Shown: in pieces, positions 25,582 to 33,627 of the stretch
Layout of the letters: each line of letters begins with the position of its first letter
How positions within the stretch are numbered: the stretch's first letter is position 1
Notes under the pieces: model-generated
The model's database searches: none
What the model was told of the DNA's origin: nothing
The model's input: the letters and a program-made list of their open reading frames with translations, nothing else
Assembly (NCBI GenBank): GCA_964385175.1
Contig: CAYLNL010000001.1
Span: forward strand, 248,001 to 312,000
DNA from: CAYLNL01 sp964385175
Lineage (GTDB): Bacteria > Bacteroidota > Bacteroidia > Flavobacteriales > Flavobacteriaceae
DNA length: 64,000 bases
Direction of reading: 5' to 3'
Position numbers and translations under genes: made by a program

Positions 25582-26934
25582 TTACACACAATATTCGTCA
25601 GCAATGGAAATAGCTTTCGAAATTATTTCGAGGCCTTCGTCTATCTGGGACGTATTGATGATGAGCGGGGGCGCGGTAAAAATATAATTCCAGCGAACAA
25701 AGGTGAACATTCCCAATTCCCTGATTTTTGCGGCTACTTTATTCATTATTTCCATTTCAGCGGGACGGGCATTAAAAGGCGCCATGGGTTCCTTTGTTTC
25801 TCTGTTCTTTACCAGTTCAATGCACCCCAGCAGCCCGGTATTTCTAAAATCACCGATGGAAGGATGTTTTTTGGCGAGTTCTTCTACCCTTTTTTCAATA
25901 TAGTTCCCCATGGCTGCGGCGTTTTCAATGAGGTGGTCTTCTTCATAAATATTTATTACAGTCAGGGCGGCAGCGCACGAAACAGCATGAGCAGAATAGG
26001 TCAATCCAAGCGGCAGCGGCTTAGTATTGTAATGTTGCGCAATCTCTTCCTTCACCACCATGGCGCCAAGAGGTATATAGCCTGAAGTAAGGCCTTTGGC
26101 CAGGGTTATGATATCAGGGGTTACACCATGATGGTCTATTCCAAACCATTTGCCGGTTCTACCGAAACCGCTCATTACTTCATCGTCAATCAACACAATG
26201 CCATATTTGTCTGCAATATCGCGAACCAGTTTCCAATAACCGGGAGGATATTTTATACATCCTGACGAACCGCTTTCTCCTTCCATAATAATGGCTGCAA
26301 CATTTTCGGGTCCTTCATACTGTATAACCCGTTCCATATTTAGCGCCGCATTCTTTCCACATTCTTCCGGTGATTTGCTGTTCCAGGGGCAGCGGTAATA
26401 GAAAGGGTTTTCCACGTGAATTATATTGGGAATTCCCTGGCTGTCAACCTGTAATTTCCGCGGATCGCCACCGGTAGAAATCGCTCCGTAGCTCGCTCCG
26501 TGAAAGGAACGGTATTGGGCGATTATTTTATGGCGACCGGTATAGTGTCGTGCGAGTTTTATGGCATTTTCAATGGCTTCTGCCCCGCCCAGGGTAAAAA
26601 GTGTGCGGTTTAATGACCCGGGGGTTATTTCGGCTAATTTTTTTCCCAACTCACCTCTCACTTTTGTTACCATACCCGGATACACATAGCTTACTTCATT
26701 CATTTGCTCTATCACGGCATCCCTGACTTTGGTATTCCCATGCCCAATATTTACATTCATCAGTTGGGAGGAGAAATCAATAAACCGTTTGCCGGTACGG
26801 TCAAAAATATAAATGCCTTCGGCATAATCTGCGTTAATGGGATTTAATCCTTTTTGAGCAGACCAGGAAAATAGTGTATGCGATAAACTATTTTGTAAAA
26901 TGTCTTCTTTTTCGGAAAGGGTTGTTGTCATCAT
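25582..26934 (-). CDS. Class III omega-aminotransferase (probable beta-alanine:2-oxo acid aminotransferase)
   Basis: 450 residues, PLP fold type I. The PLP Lys is in ITLAKGLTSGYIPLGA; other marks are TLGGAEAIENAIKLAR, YRSFHGASYGA and LIDDEVMSGFGRTGKW. In this operon it would convert beta-alanine (from uracil) or 3-aminoisobutyrate (from thymine) to the semialdehyde used by the dehydrogenase 97 bases upstream. GABA or other omega-amino substrates cannot be excluded. Confidence 0.87.
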   Translation of the reverse strand: MMTTTLSEKEDILQNSLSHTLFSWSAQKGLNPINADYAEGIYIFDRTGKRFIDFSSQLMNVNIGHGNTKVRDAVIEQMNEVSYVYPGMVTKVRGELGKKLAEITPGSLNRTLFTLGGAEAIENAIKLARHYTGRHKIIAQYRSFHGASYGAISTGGDPRKLQVDSQGIPNIIHVENPFYYRCPWNSKSPEECGKNAALNMERVIQYEGPENVAAIIMEGESGSSGCIKYPPGYWKLVRDIADKYGIVLIDDEVMSGFGRTGKWFGIDHHGVTPDIITLAKGLTSGYIPLGAMVVKEEIAQHYNTKPLPLGLTYSAHAVSCAAALTVINIYEEDHLIENAAAMGNYIEKRVEELAKKHPSIGDFRNTGLLGCIELVKNRETKEPMAPFNARPAEMEIMNKVAAKIRELGMFTFVRWNYIFTAPPLIINTSQIDEGLEIISKAISIADEYCV

Positions 26935-27031
26935 AAATAGTTACTAGTTATTTCGTTACTTGAGGAATTTTTTACGAATGGATTCCGGGTAATGGTTGAG
27001 CCAATTCAACATAAAAAAGATTCTACTATTA

Positions 27032-28501
27032 TCAGCTCATCCAGTTTGTTTTTGCCTCCGGGTTCCATTTTAGGGTAGTTTTTTTGAGCCTGGTCCAAAA
27101 CTCAATCGAACTTTTGCCGGTAATGTCTCCAACGCCAAATTTAGAATCATTCCATCCCCCGAACGAAAATGGTTCTCTCGGCACAGGAACACCGATGTTT
27201 ACACCAATCATACCCGCATTGGCTTTTTCCATCACCATCCTCGCTAAGCCGCCGCTTTGGGTAAATACCGAAGCTGCATTTCCGTAAGGATTTGCGTTTT
27301 CAATTGCGATTGCCTCATCAAGGCTGCCGGCACGCATAATTGAGATTACAGGCCCGAAAATTTCTTCCCGCGCCACCGCCATATCCGGCTTCACATAATC
27401 AATGATAGTTGGTCCAACATAATATCCTTCTTCTTTTCCTTTTACTACAGAGTTTCTTCCGTCCACGAGTATTTTGGCGCCCTGTTCCTCCGCTTCAGCA
27501 ATATATCTTTCAATCCGTTCTTTTGCCTCTTTAGAAATTACGGCGCCCAAATTTGTCCCCGGAATTATCTTCTTAGCTTCATCGCACATCATGGTAATGA
27601 TATGGTCAACCTGGCCTACTGCCAGCATAGCAGACGCTGCCATGCAACGCTGACCTGCGCAGCCTGACATGGATGCTGTTACATTGGAAGCTGTCATGGA
27701 AGGGTGTGCATCGGGTAACACAAAAAGGTGATTTTTGGCTCCGCCCAGGCACAACGCTCTTTTATAATGGGAGGTTGCACGGGTATAAACAATCTTTGCC
27801 ACTTTGGTAGAGCCTACAAAGGATACGGCCTGGATGCCCGGGTGGTCGCATATAGCTTCAACAATTTCGCGGTCGCCGTTTACAATATTTAAAACGCCTT
27901 CTGGCAGCCCGGCTTCTTCAAGCAATTCAGCCATGCGCATGGAGCTTAAAGGTACCTGCTCGGAGGGTTTCAAAATCATTGCATTCCCAAGCGCAATGGC
28001 GTTTGGAATGGTCCAGTTCGGGACCATTAAAGGAAAGTTAAACGGTACTATAGAGGCAACCACACCCAATGGCATACGATCGATACGACATTCAACGCCT
28101 TTGCTCACCTCAAGGATTTCGCCGGAAATTAATTGAGGCAGGGAGCAGGCGAACTCGGTGAGCTCGATGGATTTTTCCACTTCGGCTATAGCCTCATCGA
28201 GGGTTTTTCCGTTTTCTTCGTGAATGAGATTTGCAAGCGATTTGAGGTTTTTTTCCAGCAAGGTTTTATATCGGTAGAAAACCTGTACGCGTTCTTTAAT
28301 AGGGATTTTTGACCATGTTTGAAATCCTTTTTCTGCCGAATGCACGGCTTTGTTTACTACATGTTTCCCGGAAAGCGGGGTATGTGAAATCACGGTACCA
28401 TCCAGCGGGCTGTGTACATCGAGGAAATTTCCGGGTTCAGAGATAAATTTTCCATCAATATAATTTTTTACCTCGGGGTATTTAAGTGTAACTGTTTCCA
28501 T
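27032..28501 (-). CDS. mmsA: CoA-acylating (methyl)malonate-semialdehyde dehydrogenase
   Basis: 489 residues. The catalytic region GCAGQRCMAASAML is diagnostic for methylmalonate-semialdehyde dehydrogenase rather than ordinary aldehyde dehydrogenases, as are VVASIVPFNFPLMVPNWT and the C-terminal PFSFGGWNDSKFGVGD. It turns malonate semialdehyde into acetyl-CoA or methylmalonate semialdehyde into propionyl-CoA, with CO2 and NADH. It is the first gene of this half of the pyrimidine cluster. Confidence 0.92.
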   Translation of the reverse strand: METVTLKYPEVKNYIDGKFISEPGNFLDVHSPLDGTVISHTPLSGKHVVNKAVHSAEKGFQTWSKIPIKERVQVFYRYKTLLEKNLKSLANLIHEENGKTLDEAIAEVEKSIELTEFACSLPQLISGEILEVSKGVECRIDRMPLGVVASIVPFNFPLMVPNWTIPNAIALGNAMILKPSEQVPLSSMRMAELLEEAGLPEGVLNIVNGDREIVEAICDHPGIQAVSFVGSTKVAKIVYTRATSHYKRALCLGGAKNHLFVLPDAHPSMTASNVTASMSGCAGQRCMAASAMLAVGQVDHIITMMCDEAKKIIPGTNLGAVISKEAKERIERYIAEAEEQGAKILVDGRNSVVKGKEEGYYVGPTIIDYVKPDMAVAREEIFGPVISIMRAGSLDEAIAIENANPYGNAASVFTQSGGLARMVMEKANAGMIGVNIGVPVPREPFSFGGWNDSKFGVGDITGKSSIEFWTRLKKTTLKWNPEAKTNWMS

Positions 28502-28689
28502 ATTGGGAAAATAGTATTTTTATATGAGACAAATATAAGGATAATTTATTTTGAGGTATTTTAGTTGTTAGATATCAACCGGAACTAATAATCCACTGAA
28601 AATCCTTGTTAATGGCTTGTATCATCCTAAAATAGGTTGAGGGTGTTACAACCGATTCAGCATGGACAAAAAAGAAAAAAATCGTTCAG

Positions 28690-28890
28690 GAGCATCTGCT
28701 ATCGAAATCCAGTCTCGCACGCACGCGCTGCACATGCGCTCGGGTTTTTGTTTTCGTTCCGAAGTCAGGAGACTTCGGAGAGCGGGGCGGGGCAGGAAAG
28801 ATTTAGGACGAGCGTGGGCAGGGCGAAGGTAAAAAATAATACCGCACGAGTCTTTTCGTGTGGTAGTAGTGAGCAGGGGGCAGGAGATTA
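28690..28890 (+). repeat. Interspersed repeat, right half, forward polarity, plus hairpin module
   Basis: A GC-rich core (CGCACGCACGCGCTGCACATG) is followed by GGGTTTTTGTTTTCGTTCC and the arm GAAGTCAGGAGACTTC. Further on, GCACGAGTCTTTTCGTGTGG is a separate hairpin also found near 36230, 46765 and 58845. It sits upstream of mmsA; the rest of the gap 28502-28924 shows no gene. Confidence 0.75.
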
Positions 28891-28924
28891 GATATTGGCA
28901 TTATTTTTCTTTTTCTTTACCTTG

Positions 28925-29269
28925 TTATACTTCCTTCACTTCTGTCGAAGGAGGACTTATTTCAGTTGCCACAGATGCAAATGCAGTGAGTCCTTGTTTA
29001 ATGTATGAAATAACAGAAACCGCTGTCTGGTGCATTGTTTCTCGTTGTTTTTTAGGATTAACTACTCCAAAATTAATATTGTGAACAGTCTGTTTTTCTT
29101 TATCGATTACCCCCGTAGCAATTTTAATATTTATACCTCCTTTTTTATTTGTTGTTGTTATTAAAGAAATGTTAAACTTAATTTCGTTACTCACTTCATA
29201 GCCTTCTGGAAGTCCTGCCTGAATTTCTTCCACTGTCTCTTTTATAAATTCTTTAATTGTTCCGTCCAT
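28925..29269 (-). CDS. Small Trypco2-like protein (trypsin-co-occurring domain)
   Basis: 114 residues. An N-terminal helix (IKEFIKETVEEIQAGL) is followed by beta strands (EIKFNISLITTTNKKGGINI, HNINFGVVNPK), the layout of the Trypco domains that occur with trypsin-like peptidases in predicted bacterial conflict systems. It is directly preceded (TAAATG) by the tail of a broken gene. Family call is by pattern only and moderately sure. Confidence 0.5.
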   Translation of the reverse strand: MDGTIKEFIKETVEEIQAGLPEGYEVSNEIKFNISLITTTNKKGGINIKIATGVIDKEKQTVHNINFGVVNPKKQRETMHQTAVSVISYIKQGLTAFASVATEISPPSTEVKEV

Positions 29270-29433
29270 TTATTTTTGTTTTAAAATTTCTTTTCTGTAA
29301 CTTTGACTTTCATCACCAATTAAGATTATTGTCTGAAAATCATCTTCAACAATAAATTGCTTAAACCTAAAAAGTGATCGATTTTCAATGTTTTCACATA
29401 CTGCCAAATAACTCCATCGTGCTTTAAGAACCC
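29270..29433 (-). pseudogene. C-terminal remnant of an upstream partner of the Trypco2-like gene
   Basis: An open frame ends with TAA directly abutting the Trypco2-like ATG and reads ...WSYLAVCENIENRSLF...ILIGDESQSYRKEIL. It has no start codon; the frame closes at a stop just upstream, and the repeat element at 29473 begins soon after. This looks like the last 50 or so residues of a gene whose body was removed, perhaps when the repeat or its neighbours arrived. The parent family was not recognised. Confidence 0.4.
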
Positions 29434-29472
29434 ATTGTTATTTCTGCTTTACAAATGTAGTCAAAATTGTGC

Positions 29473-29632
29473 TACCGCTCCACAAAGTCTCCCCACTATG
29501 CACGATACTATTTCCCCCCGTGCGTGCGCCGCGCCTGCACTCCCGTGTGCGCCTGCGTGTACTGGTGCTTCCTTGCGAGGGAGCTGGTTTTTGTTTTAGT
29601 TCCGAAGCCGGGAGACTTCGGGGAGCGGGTAA
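29473..29632 (+). repeat. Full-length interspersed repeat copy, forward polarity
   Basis: Both arms are present: CCGCTCCACAAAGTCTCCCC with GATACTATTTCCCC on the left, a GC-rich core, then GGTTTTTGTTTTAGTTCC and GAAGCCGGGAGACTTCGG on the right. It is about 160 bases long and is one of the clearest complete copies. It ends about 70 bases upstream of the RelBE-like antitoxin. Confidence 0.85.
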
Positions 29633-29703
29633 TAGTTTCAAGCCTCCCGATTAGGCTATTTTTTAATAGATAAAATTTGTATTTTTGTAGAAAGGATTTG
29701 GAA

Positions 29704-29943
29704 ATGCATACACTACGATTAAAAGTTAATGATAAAGTCTTTGATAAATTAGTTTGGTTTTTGGGCAAATTCAGCAATGATGAAGTTGAGATTATCAATG
29801 AGGATTCTGAATTTTTTGAGAACCAGAAATATCTTGAAAAAGAACTGAAAGAGCTTATCAATGGCAAAACTAATCTCGTTGAGATAGATGAAGCTGAAGC
29901 CAGGTTAGAAAATCGGATTAAAAATCATGAGAATAGTCTTTAA
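29704..29943 (+). CDS. Antitoxin of a RelBE/ParDE-like module
   Basis: 79 residues from ATG 29704 (MHTLRLKVNDKVFDKL); a start at 29677 is also open. It has a short beta/helix N-terminus followed by an acidic helical tail (EFFENQKYLEKELKELI...), typical of small antitoxins that pair with RelE-fold toxins. The toxin frame begins 17 bases before this stop. DNA-binding fold was not assigned. Confidence 0.75.
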   Translation: MHTLRLKVNDKVFDKLVWFLGKFSNDEVEIINEDSEFFENQKYLEKELKELINGKTNLVEIDEAEARLENRIKNHENSL

Positions 29944-30278
29944 GGATACTTTTTTAAAAAGACTAGAAAATCAGATCGACTATATTTCACTTGATAGCCC
30001 AAAGAGGGCCAGAAAGTTTAAGAATGATTTATTAGCAAGCATTCGAGAGGTTCCAAAAAAACCCCTATCGTTACAGGAAATCAATATATTTTGAGTCAGA
30101 AGAAATAAGAGACCTCATTTTTAAAGGATATACCATCTCATATGTGTTTTTTAATGCCCCGGAAAGTGAAATAAGAGACCTCATTTTTAAAGGATATACC
30201 ATCGTGTTTCGGATACATACAAATCAGGTTGAGATATTTGGATTTGTAAAATATCAGAATTCAATTATTGATCAATAA
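29927..30278 (+). pseudogene. Broken RelE/ParE-type toxin (frameshift plus internal duplication)
   Basis: Frame one gives MRIVFKDTFLKRLENQIDY through IREVPKK and then stops at 30092-30094. The reading resumes one frame over as PYRYRKSIYF...IRDLIFKGYTI...VFRIHTNQVEIFGFV to 30278, which is the normal second half of a RelE-like toxin. The break is in a run of seven A before CCCC at about 30055-30065; six A would restore PKNPYRYRK. A 36-base segment also occurs twice (30102, 30168), inserting 22 residues. The toxin is probably inactive unless the frameshift is a sequencing error. Confidence 0.8.
30102..30203 (+). repeat. 36-base direct repeat inside the RelE-like toxin
   Basis: Identical 36-base copies at 30102-30137 and 30168-30203 encode EIRDLIFKGYTI twice. 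The period is 66 bases, so the frame is kept. The 30 bases between them are not part of a simple tandem duplication. Confidence 0.9.
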
Positions 30279-30289
30279 GAACTATTACT

Positions 30290-30450
30290 GCCAACCTCCC
30301 GACTTTGCACGATACCATGTTCCCCTGCTCGTATGTAGGTCTCGCGGGCGCCTGCGCTCGCGTATATGCTCAGGTACGCGTGCGGGCACACGGGCAGGAA
30401 AAATGCGGTACGAGCCGAGAGGCTCGCACCAGCGAAGGGATTTTGCTTGC
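30290..30450 (+). repeat. Interspersed repeat copy with appended GAGCC/GGCTC hairpin
   Basis: Starts CTCCCGACTTTGCACGATAC with TGTTCCCC (forward polarity), then a GC-rich core, then the hairpin ACGAGCCGAGAGGCTCG in the opposite polarity, so this copy is composite. Downstream (30460-30500) a partly palindromic stretch contains CGCTAACGG and GTTGCGTTAGG. Confidence 0.8.
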
Positions 30451-30610
30451 CGAAGGCATTTTCGCTAACGGTCTCGTATAACCGTCAGTTGCGTTAGGTT
30501 TGGTACTAAGTTAGTTAAAAATCAAGAACGTTTGGCGTTCACGAGAATTTTCCAAATAAGAAAATCCGAAGCAATTGCAGTTATACATTGTTGGCAACTG
30601 GCTTTTTAAA

Positions 30611-30973
30611 TTAATAATCTTGAACTAAAACTTCGGTCGGAATGTGAAGTGTTGTGTTCAGTTTTCTAATCATATCCAAGGTCAGTTTCCGCTTTTTATT
30701 TAAAATTTCACTTACCCTACTTTTAAATCCAACAACTTCTGCCAAATCTTTTTGTTTCATCCCCATTTGCTCCATTCGGAACTTAATTGCCTCGATTGGG
30801 TCTGGCATTTCGATTGGAAATTTTTCATTTTCATATTGGTCAATTAGGATTGAAAGGATTTCTAATTCGTCTCCCTCGTCTGTTCCTCTTTTTGCCTCAA
30901 AAATTTCCTCAAGTCTGTCGAGTGCTTTTTGATAATCTTTTTCGTTTCTAATCGGTGTTATTTTCATAATCAA
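30611..30973 (-). CDS. higA: HigA-type antitoxin (XRE helix-turn-helix)
   Basis: 120 residues. The C-terminal half is an XRE HTH: MGMKQKDLAEVVGFKSRVSE followed by ILNKKRKLTLDMIRKL. The N-terminal half (IRNEKDYQKALDRLEEIFEAK) is the usual HigA/DUF-type cap. It is the second gene after the toxin, with ATGA overlap, in the toxin-first order characteristic of HigBA. It should neutralise HigB and repress the operon. Confidence 0.88.
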   Translation of the reverse strand: MIMKITPIRNEKDYQKALDRLEEIFEAKRGTDEGDELEILSILIDQYENEKFPIEMPDPIEAIKFRMEQMGMKQKDLAEVVGFKSRVSEILNKKRKLTLDMIRKLNTTLHIPTEVLVQDY

Positions 30974-31263
30974 ATGTTATTTGCGTCTGTTTTATCGTAT
31001 TCTGCGTGAGTTCCAATGAACCTTATCCAGCATATTTGGTATTCAAAGTTGAATTTTACAATCAATCGGTAATTATTTCCTTTGATATTATATACAATCC
31101 TATTGTCTTTTAAAATACTGGCACTTGGATAATCAATCTTCAATTCGTTTATGTTTTTCCATTCAGATTTTTCGATTTCCCTGAACCAAGACTTTAATTG
31201 TTCCTCACAGTCAGCGTGTTTTCCCCAAAAATCTCGTAAGGTTCTTTTCGCTATTACTCTCAC
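30970..31263 (-). CDS. higB: HigB-type toxin (mRNA interferase)
   Basis: 97 residues, RelE-like fold: MRVIAKRTLRDFWGKHADCE, then LKSWFREIEKSEWKNI, IKGNNYRLIVKFNFEYQI and IRFIGTHAEYDKTDA, which match the HigB family. It cleaves mRNA on the ribosome. The gene is first in a two-gene operon with higA. Inverted TTGTTGGCAAC / GTTGCCAAC motifs (30590 and 31333) bracket the pair. Confidence 0.9.
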   Translation of the reverse strand: MRVIAKRTLRDFWGKHADCEEQLKSWFREIEKSEWKNINELKIDYPSASILKDNRIVYNIKGNNYRLIVKFNFEYQICWIRFIGTHAEYDKTDANNI

Positions 31264-31442
31264 ACTATATTTGTTTGTCGCAAATGTAATAAAAAAGTTA
31301 CCGAATTGGTAATAAATTCTATTTTTTTAGCTTGTTGCCAACGGCCAGGCGGATAAGGTGGGTTGGTTGTAGAGCTTGCTCTACGAAACAACGGAAAGTC
31401 TTTATCCGCTTGTTAGCAGATAGTGCCAAAGGCATTTTCGCT

Positions 31443-31622
31443 AACTTGTTTATATGGCAATATACCCAAAAACCTTTTACTTAATATTTTCCCGCTCTGC
31501 AAAGTCTCCCGGCTTTGCACAATACCATTCCCCCCGCTCGTGTGTGCGACGCGCGTGTGCCTACGCTCTCGCGTGTATGTGCAGGTACGCCCGCGGGTGC
31601 GCATGCACACAGGCGGGTAACA
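31443..31622 (+). repeat. Interspersed repeat copy with 46-base flank shared with 44574
   Basis: The flank (31443-31488) reads like the one at 44574-44619, with common blocks such as CCTTTTACTTAA. The repeat proper follows: CGCTCTGCAAAGTCTCCC, GGCTTTGCACAATACCATTCCCC, then a GC-rich core. Forward polarity. It sits 60 bases beyond the preA stop. Confidence 0.82.
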
Positions 31623-31685
31623 ATTTTTCAGCTTCCCGGAAGCTGCAGATTGAATAGCGAAAACCCGGCGACCGTTAGGCCGCGC

Positions 31686-33044
31686 CTATTTAACGGGGTT
31701 TTTGTAATGCAACGGTTTTTTTGTTGTCAACGCATCGGCAGGTTCCGGAACCCAGTGATGTAATCCGCCGGCAAGCGCATCATTAAAGGTTACGGGTATA
31801 TTTCCTGCCTGGGTTCTTTCTTTCCAGTTGAGGTGTTCTGCGCCCTTGTCCCTGCGCTCCATGGTAATGCATCCTTCTACCGGGCAAACTAATGAACACA
31901 AATTGCAGCCCACGCAATTTTCTTCTATGATGTAGGGTTTGCGGTTCAACGGGTCGGTGGGAAGACCGATTGCCTGGTGAGCGCCGTCTTCGCAGGCTGT
32001 GTAACAGAGTTGGCAGCCAATACATTTATCTTCATGGATGCCGGCGACAACTTTATATTTCAGGTTGAGGTCTTCCCAATGGGTTACATTCGGCAACGCT
32101 TTCCCCACCATCTGGTCAATGGTTGCAAACCCCTTTTCGTCCATATATTTTTCAATACCGGGAATTATTTCGCGGATAATGCCAAACCCATAGTGCATTA
32201 CAGCCGTACAAACCTGGACGGTTGTGGCGCCCAGCAAGATAAATTCAACGGCATCTCTCCAGTTCTCCACACCGCCAATACCGGAAATGGGAATCTGCAC
32301 ACCGGGGTGCTGCGCACAGTTTTTTATCATGTTCATAGCAATGGGTTTCACTGCCGGGCCGCAGTACCCGCCATTCGTACTTTTCCCGTCCACAACAGGA
32401 TAGGGAACAAAATTATCAATATCTACCCCGATTAAGCTTTGAATGGTGTTGATGAGGGAAATGGCATCGCCGCCGCCTTCTTTGGCTGCAACGGCAGGGC
32501 GGGTTATGTCGGTAATATTGGGGGTGAGTTTTACGATGACGGGAATTTTCGCCGTTTCCTTTACCCAACTCACAATTGTTTTTAAAACTTTTGGCTCCTG
32601 CCCCACGGCAGAACCCATTCCGCGCTCGCACATACCGTGCGGGCAACCGAAGTTCAGCTCAATACCATCGGCGCCTGCATTGGTAACATCCTGCACAATC
32701 TGGTGCCACTCCTCGCGGGTTTCTACCATGAGCGATGCAATAACGGCATGATGAGGGAAGCGCTTTTTCACTTCTTCTATTTCCCTCAGGTTGTCTTTTA
32801 ACGGCCGGTCGGTGATAAGTTCTATGTTGTTGAAACCCATCATGCGGGTATCGCGGTAATTCAAAGCGCCATAGCGGCTGGATACATTTACTACGGGAAC
32901 GCCCAGGGTTTTCCACACCGCACCTCCCCATCCGGCATCGAACGCCTTCATGATTTGGTAGCCGCTGTTGGTTGGCGGCGCCGAAGCCAGCCAGAAAGGG
33001 TTGGGAGATGTTATTCCTGCAAAGTTTACTCTTAGGTCAGCCAT
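31686..33044 (-). CDS. preA: NAD-dependent dihydropyrimidine dehydrogenase subunit PreA
   Basis: 452 residues. An N-terminal dihydroorotate-dehydrogenase-like FMN barrel carries the active-site loop NFGCPHGMCERGMG. Two C-terminal 4Fe-4S clusters follow: CIGCQLCYTACEDGAH and CVGCNLCSLVCPVEGC. PreA is the catalytic subunit that reduces uracil or thymine to the 5,6-dihydro form (or runs in reverse). It works with PreT, encoded 583 bases upstream on the same strand. Confidence 0.94.
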   Translation of the reverse strand: MADLRVNFAGITSPNPFWLASAPPTNSGYQIMKAFDAGWGGAVWKTLGVPVVNVSSRYGALNYRDTRMMGFNNIELITDRPLKDNLREIEEVKKRFPHHAVIASLMVETREEWHQIVQDVTNAGADGIELNFGCPHGMCERGMGSAVGQEPKVLKTIVSWVKETAKIPVIVKLTPNITDITRPAVAAKEGGGDAISLINTIQSLIGVDIDNFVPYPVVDGKSTNGGYCGPAVKPIAMNMIKNCAQHPGVQIPISGIGGVENWRDAVEFILLGATTVQVCTAVMHYGFGIIREIIPGIEKYMDEKGFATIDQMVGKALPNVTHWEDLNLKYKVVAGIHEDKCIGCQLCYTACEDGAHQAIGLPTDPLNRKPYIIEENCVGCNLCSLVCPVEGCITMERRDKGAEHLNWKERTQAGNIPVTFNDALAGGLHHWVPEPADALTTKKPLHYKNPVK

Positions 33045-33156
33045 ATAGGATACGGTATTGAAATGTTAACGGATAATGATGTAAATGTATGTATTTATAT
33101 AAACTCCAATTAATATCGAATATCAAACAAGGAATTATGAATATTGAATTCTATGG

Positions 33157-33537
33157 TTAGCTGCTCTTCAAAGCGGTTTTATTCATCCTTGCAGTTTCAA
33201 TGCTCTTTACAAAGATTGATATTAGCTCATTACACTCTTTCATTGCTTTCTGAACCTGTTCCTGATTCTCGCTAAGCGGAACCCGCTGCGTGATTTTCAG
33301 GGCATTTAATGACTCTCTTAATTCTTTTAATAACAATTTAAGTTTATGTATAAAATCATTTTTTGACTCTGCGCTTTGGGCTTCACCGTAATGTAAAGAA
33401 GGTGAGGTACACGATCGCACAAGCTGCCCGGCTATATGATTTCCCGCTCGTGTGTTAAACATCGATCCCGTCAATCCGATTGTATTCACCGAAAATTCAA
33501 TGAGCCGTTCTTCCAGGTCAAATTTTCTTTTTTCCAT
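33157..33537 (-). CDS. Four-helix bundle protein (S23 / 23S rRNA intervening-sequence family)
   Basis: 126 residues, all helical. It begins KFDLEERLIEFSVNTIGL and contains NTRAGNHIAGQLVRSCTSP and a later EAQSAESKNDFIHKLKLLLKE segment, the standard landmarks of this family. The proteins form homopentameric bundles; their job outside rRNA insertions is unclear. Here it lies between preT and preA, which is unusual for a catabolic pair and points to insertion. Confidence 0.9.
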   Translation of the reverse strand: MEKRKFDLEERLIEFSVNTIGLTGSMFNTRAGNHIAGQLVRSCTSPSLHYGEAQSAESKNDFIHKLKLLLKELRESLNALKITQRVPLSENQEQVQKAMKECNELISIFVKSIETARMNKTALKSS

Positions 33538-33627
33538 AATATATGACTAACTTTAACGGTTGGGGGTTTATCCCCGATTATATACGTATATTTCGAAATT
33601 CTAAATTCCTTGTTCGCTATTCAGTAT

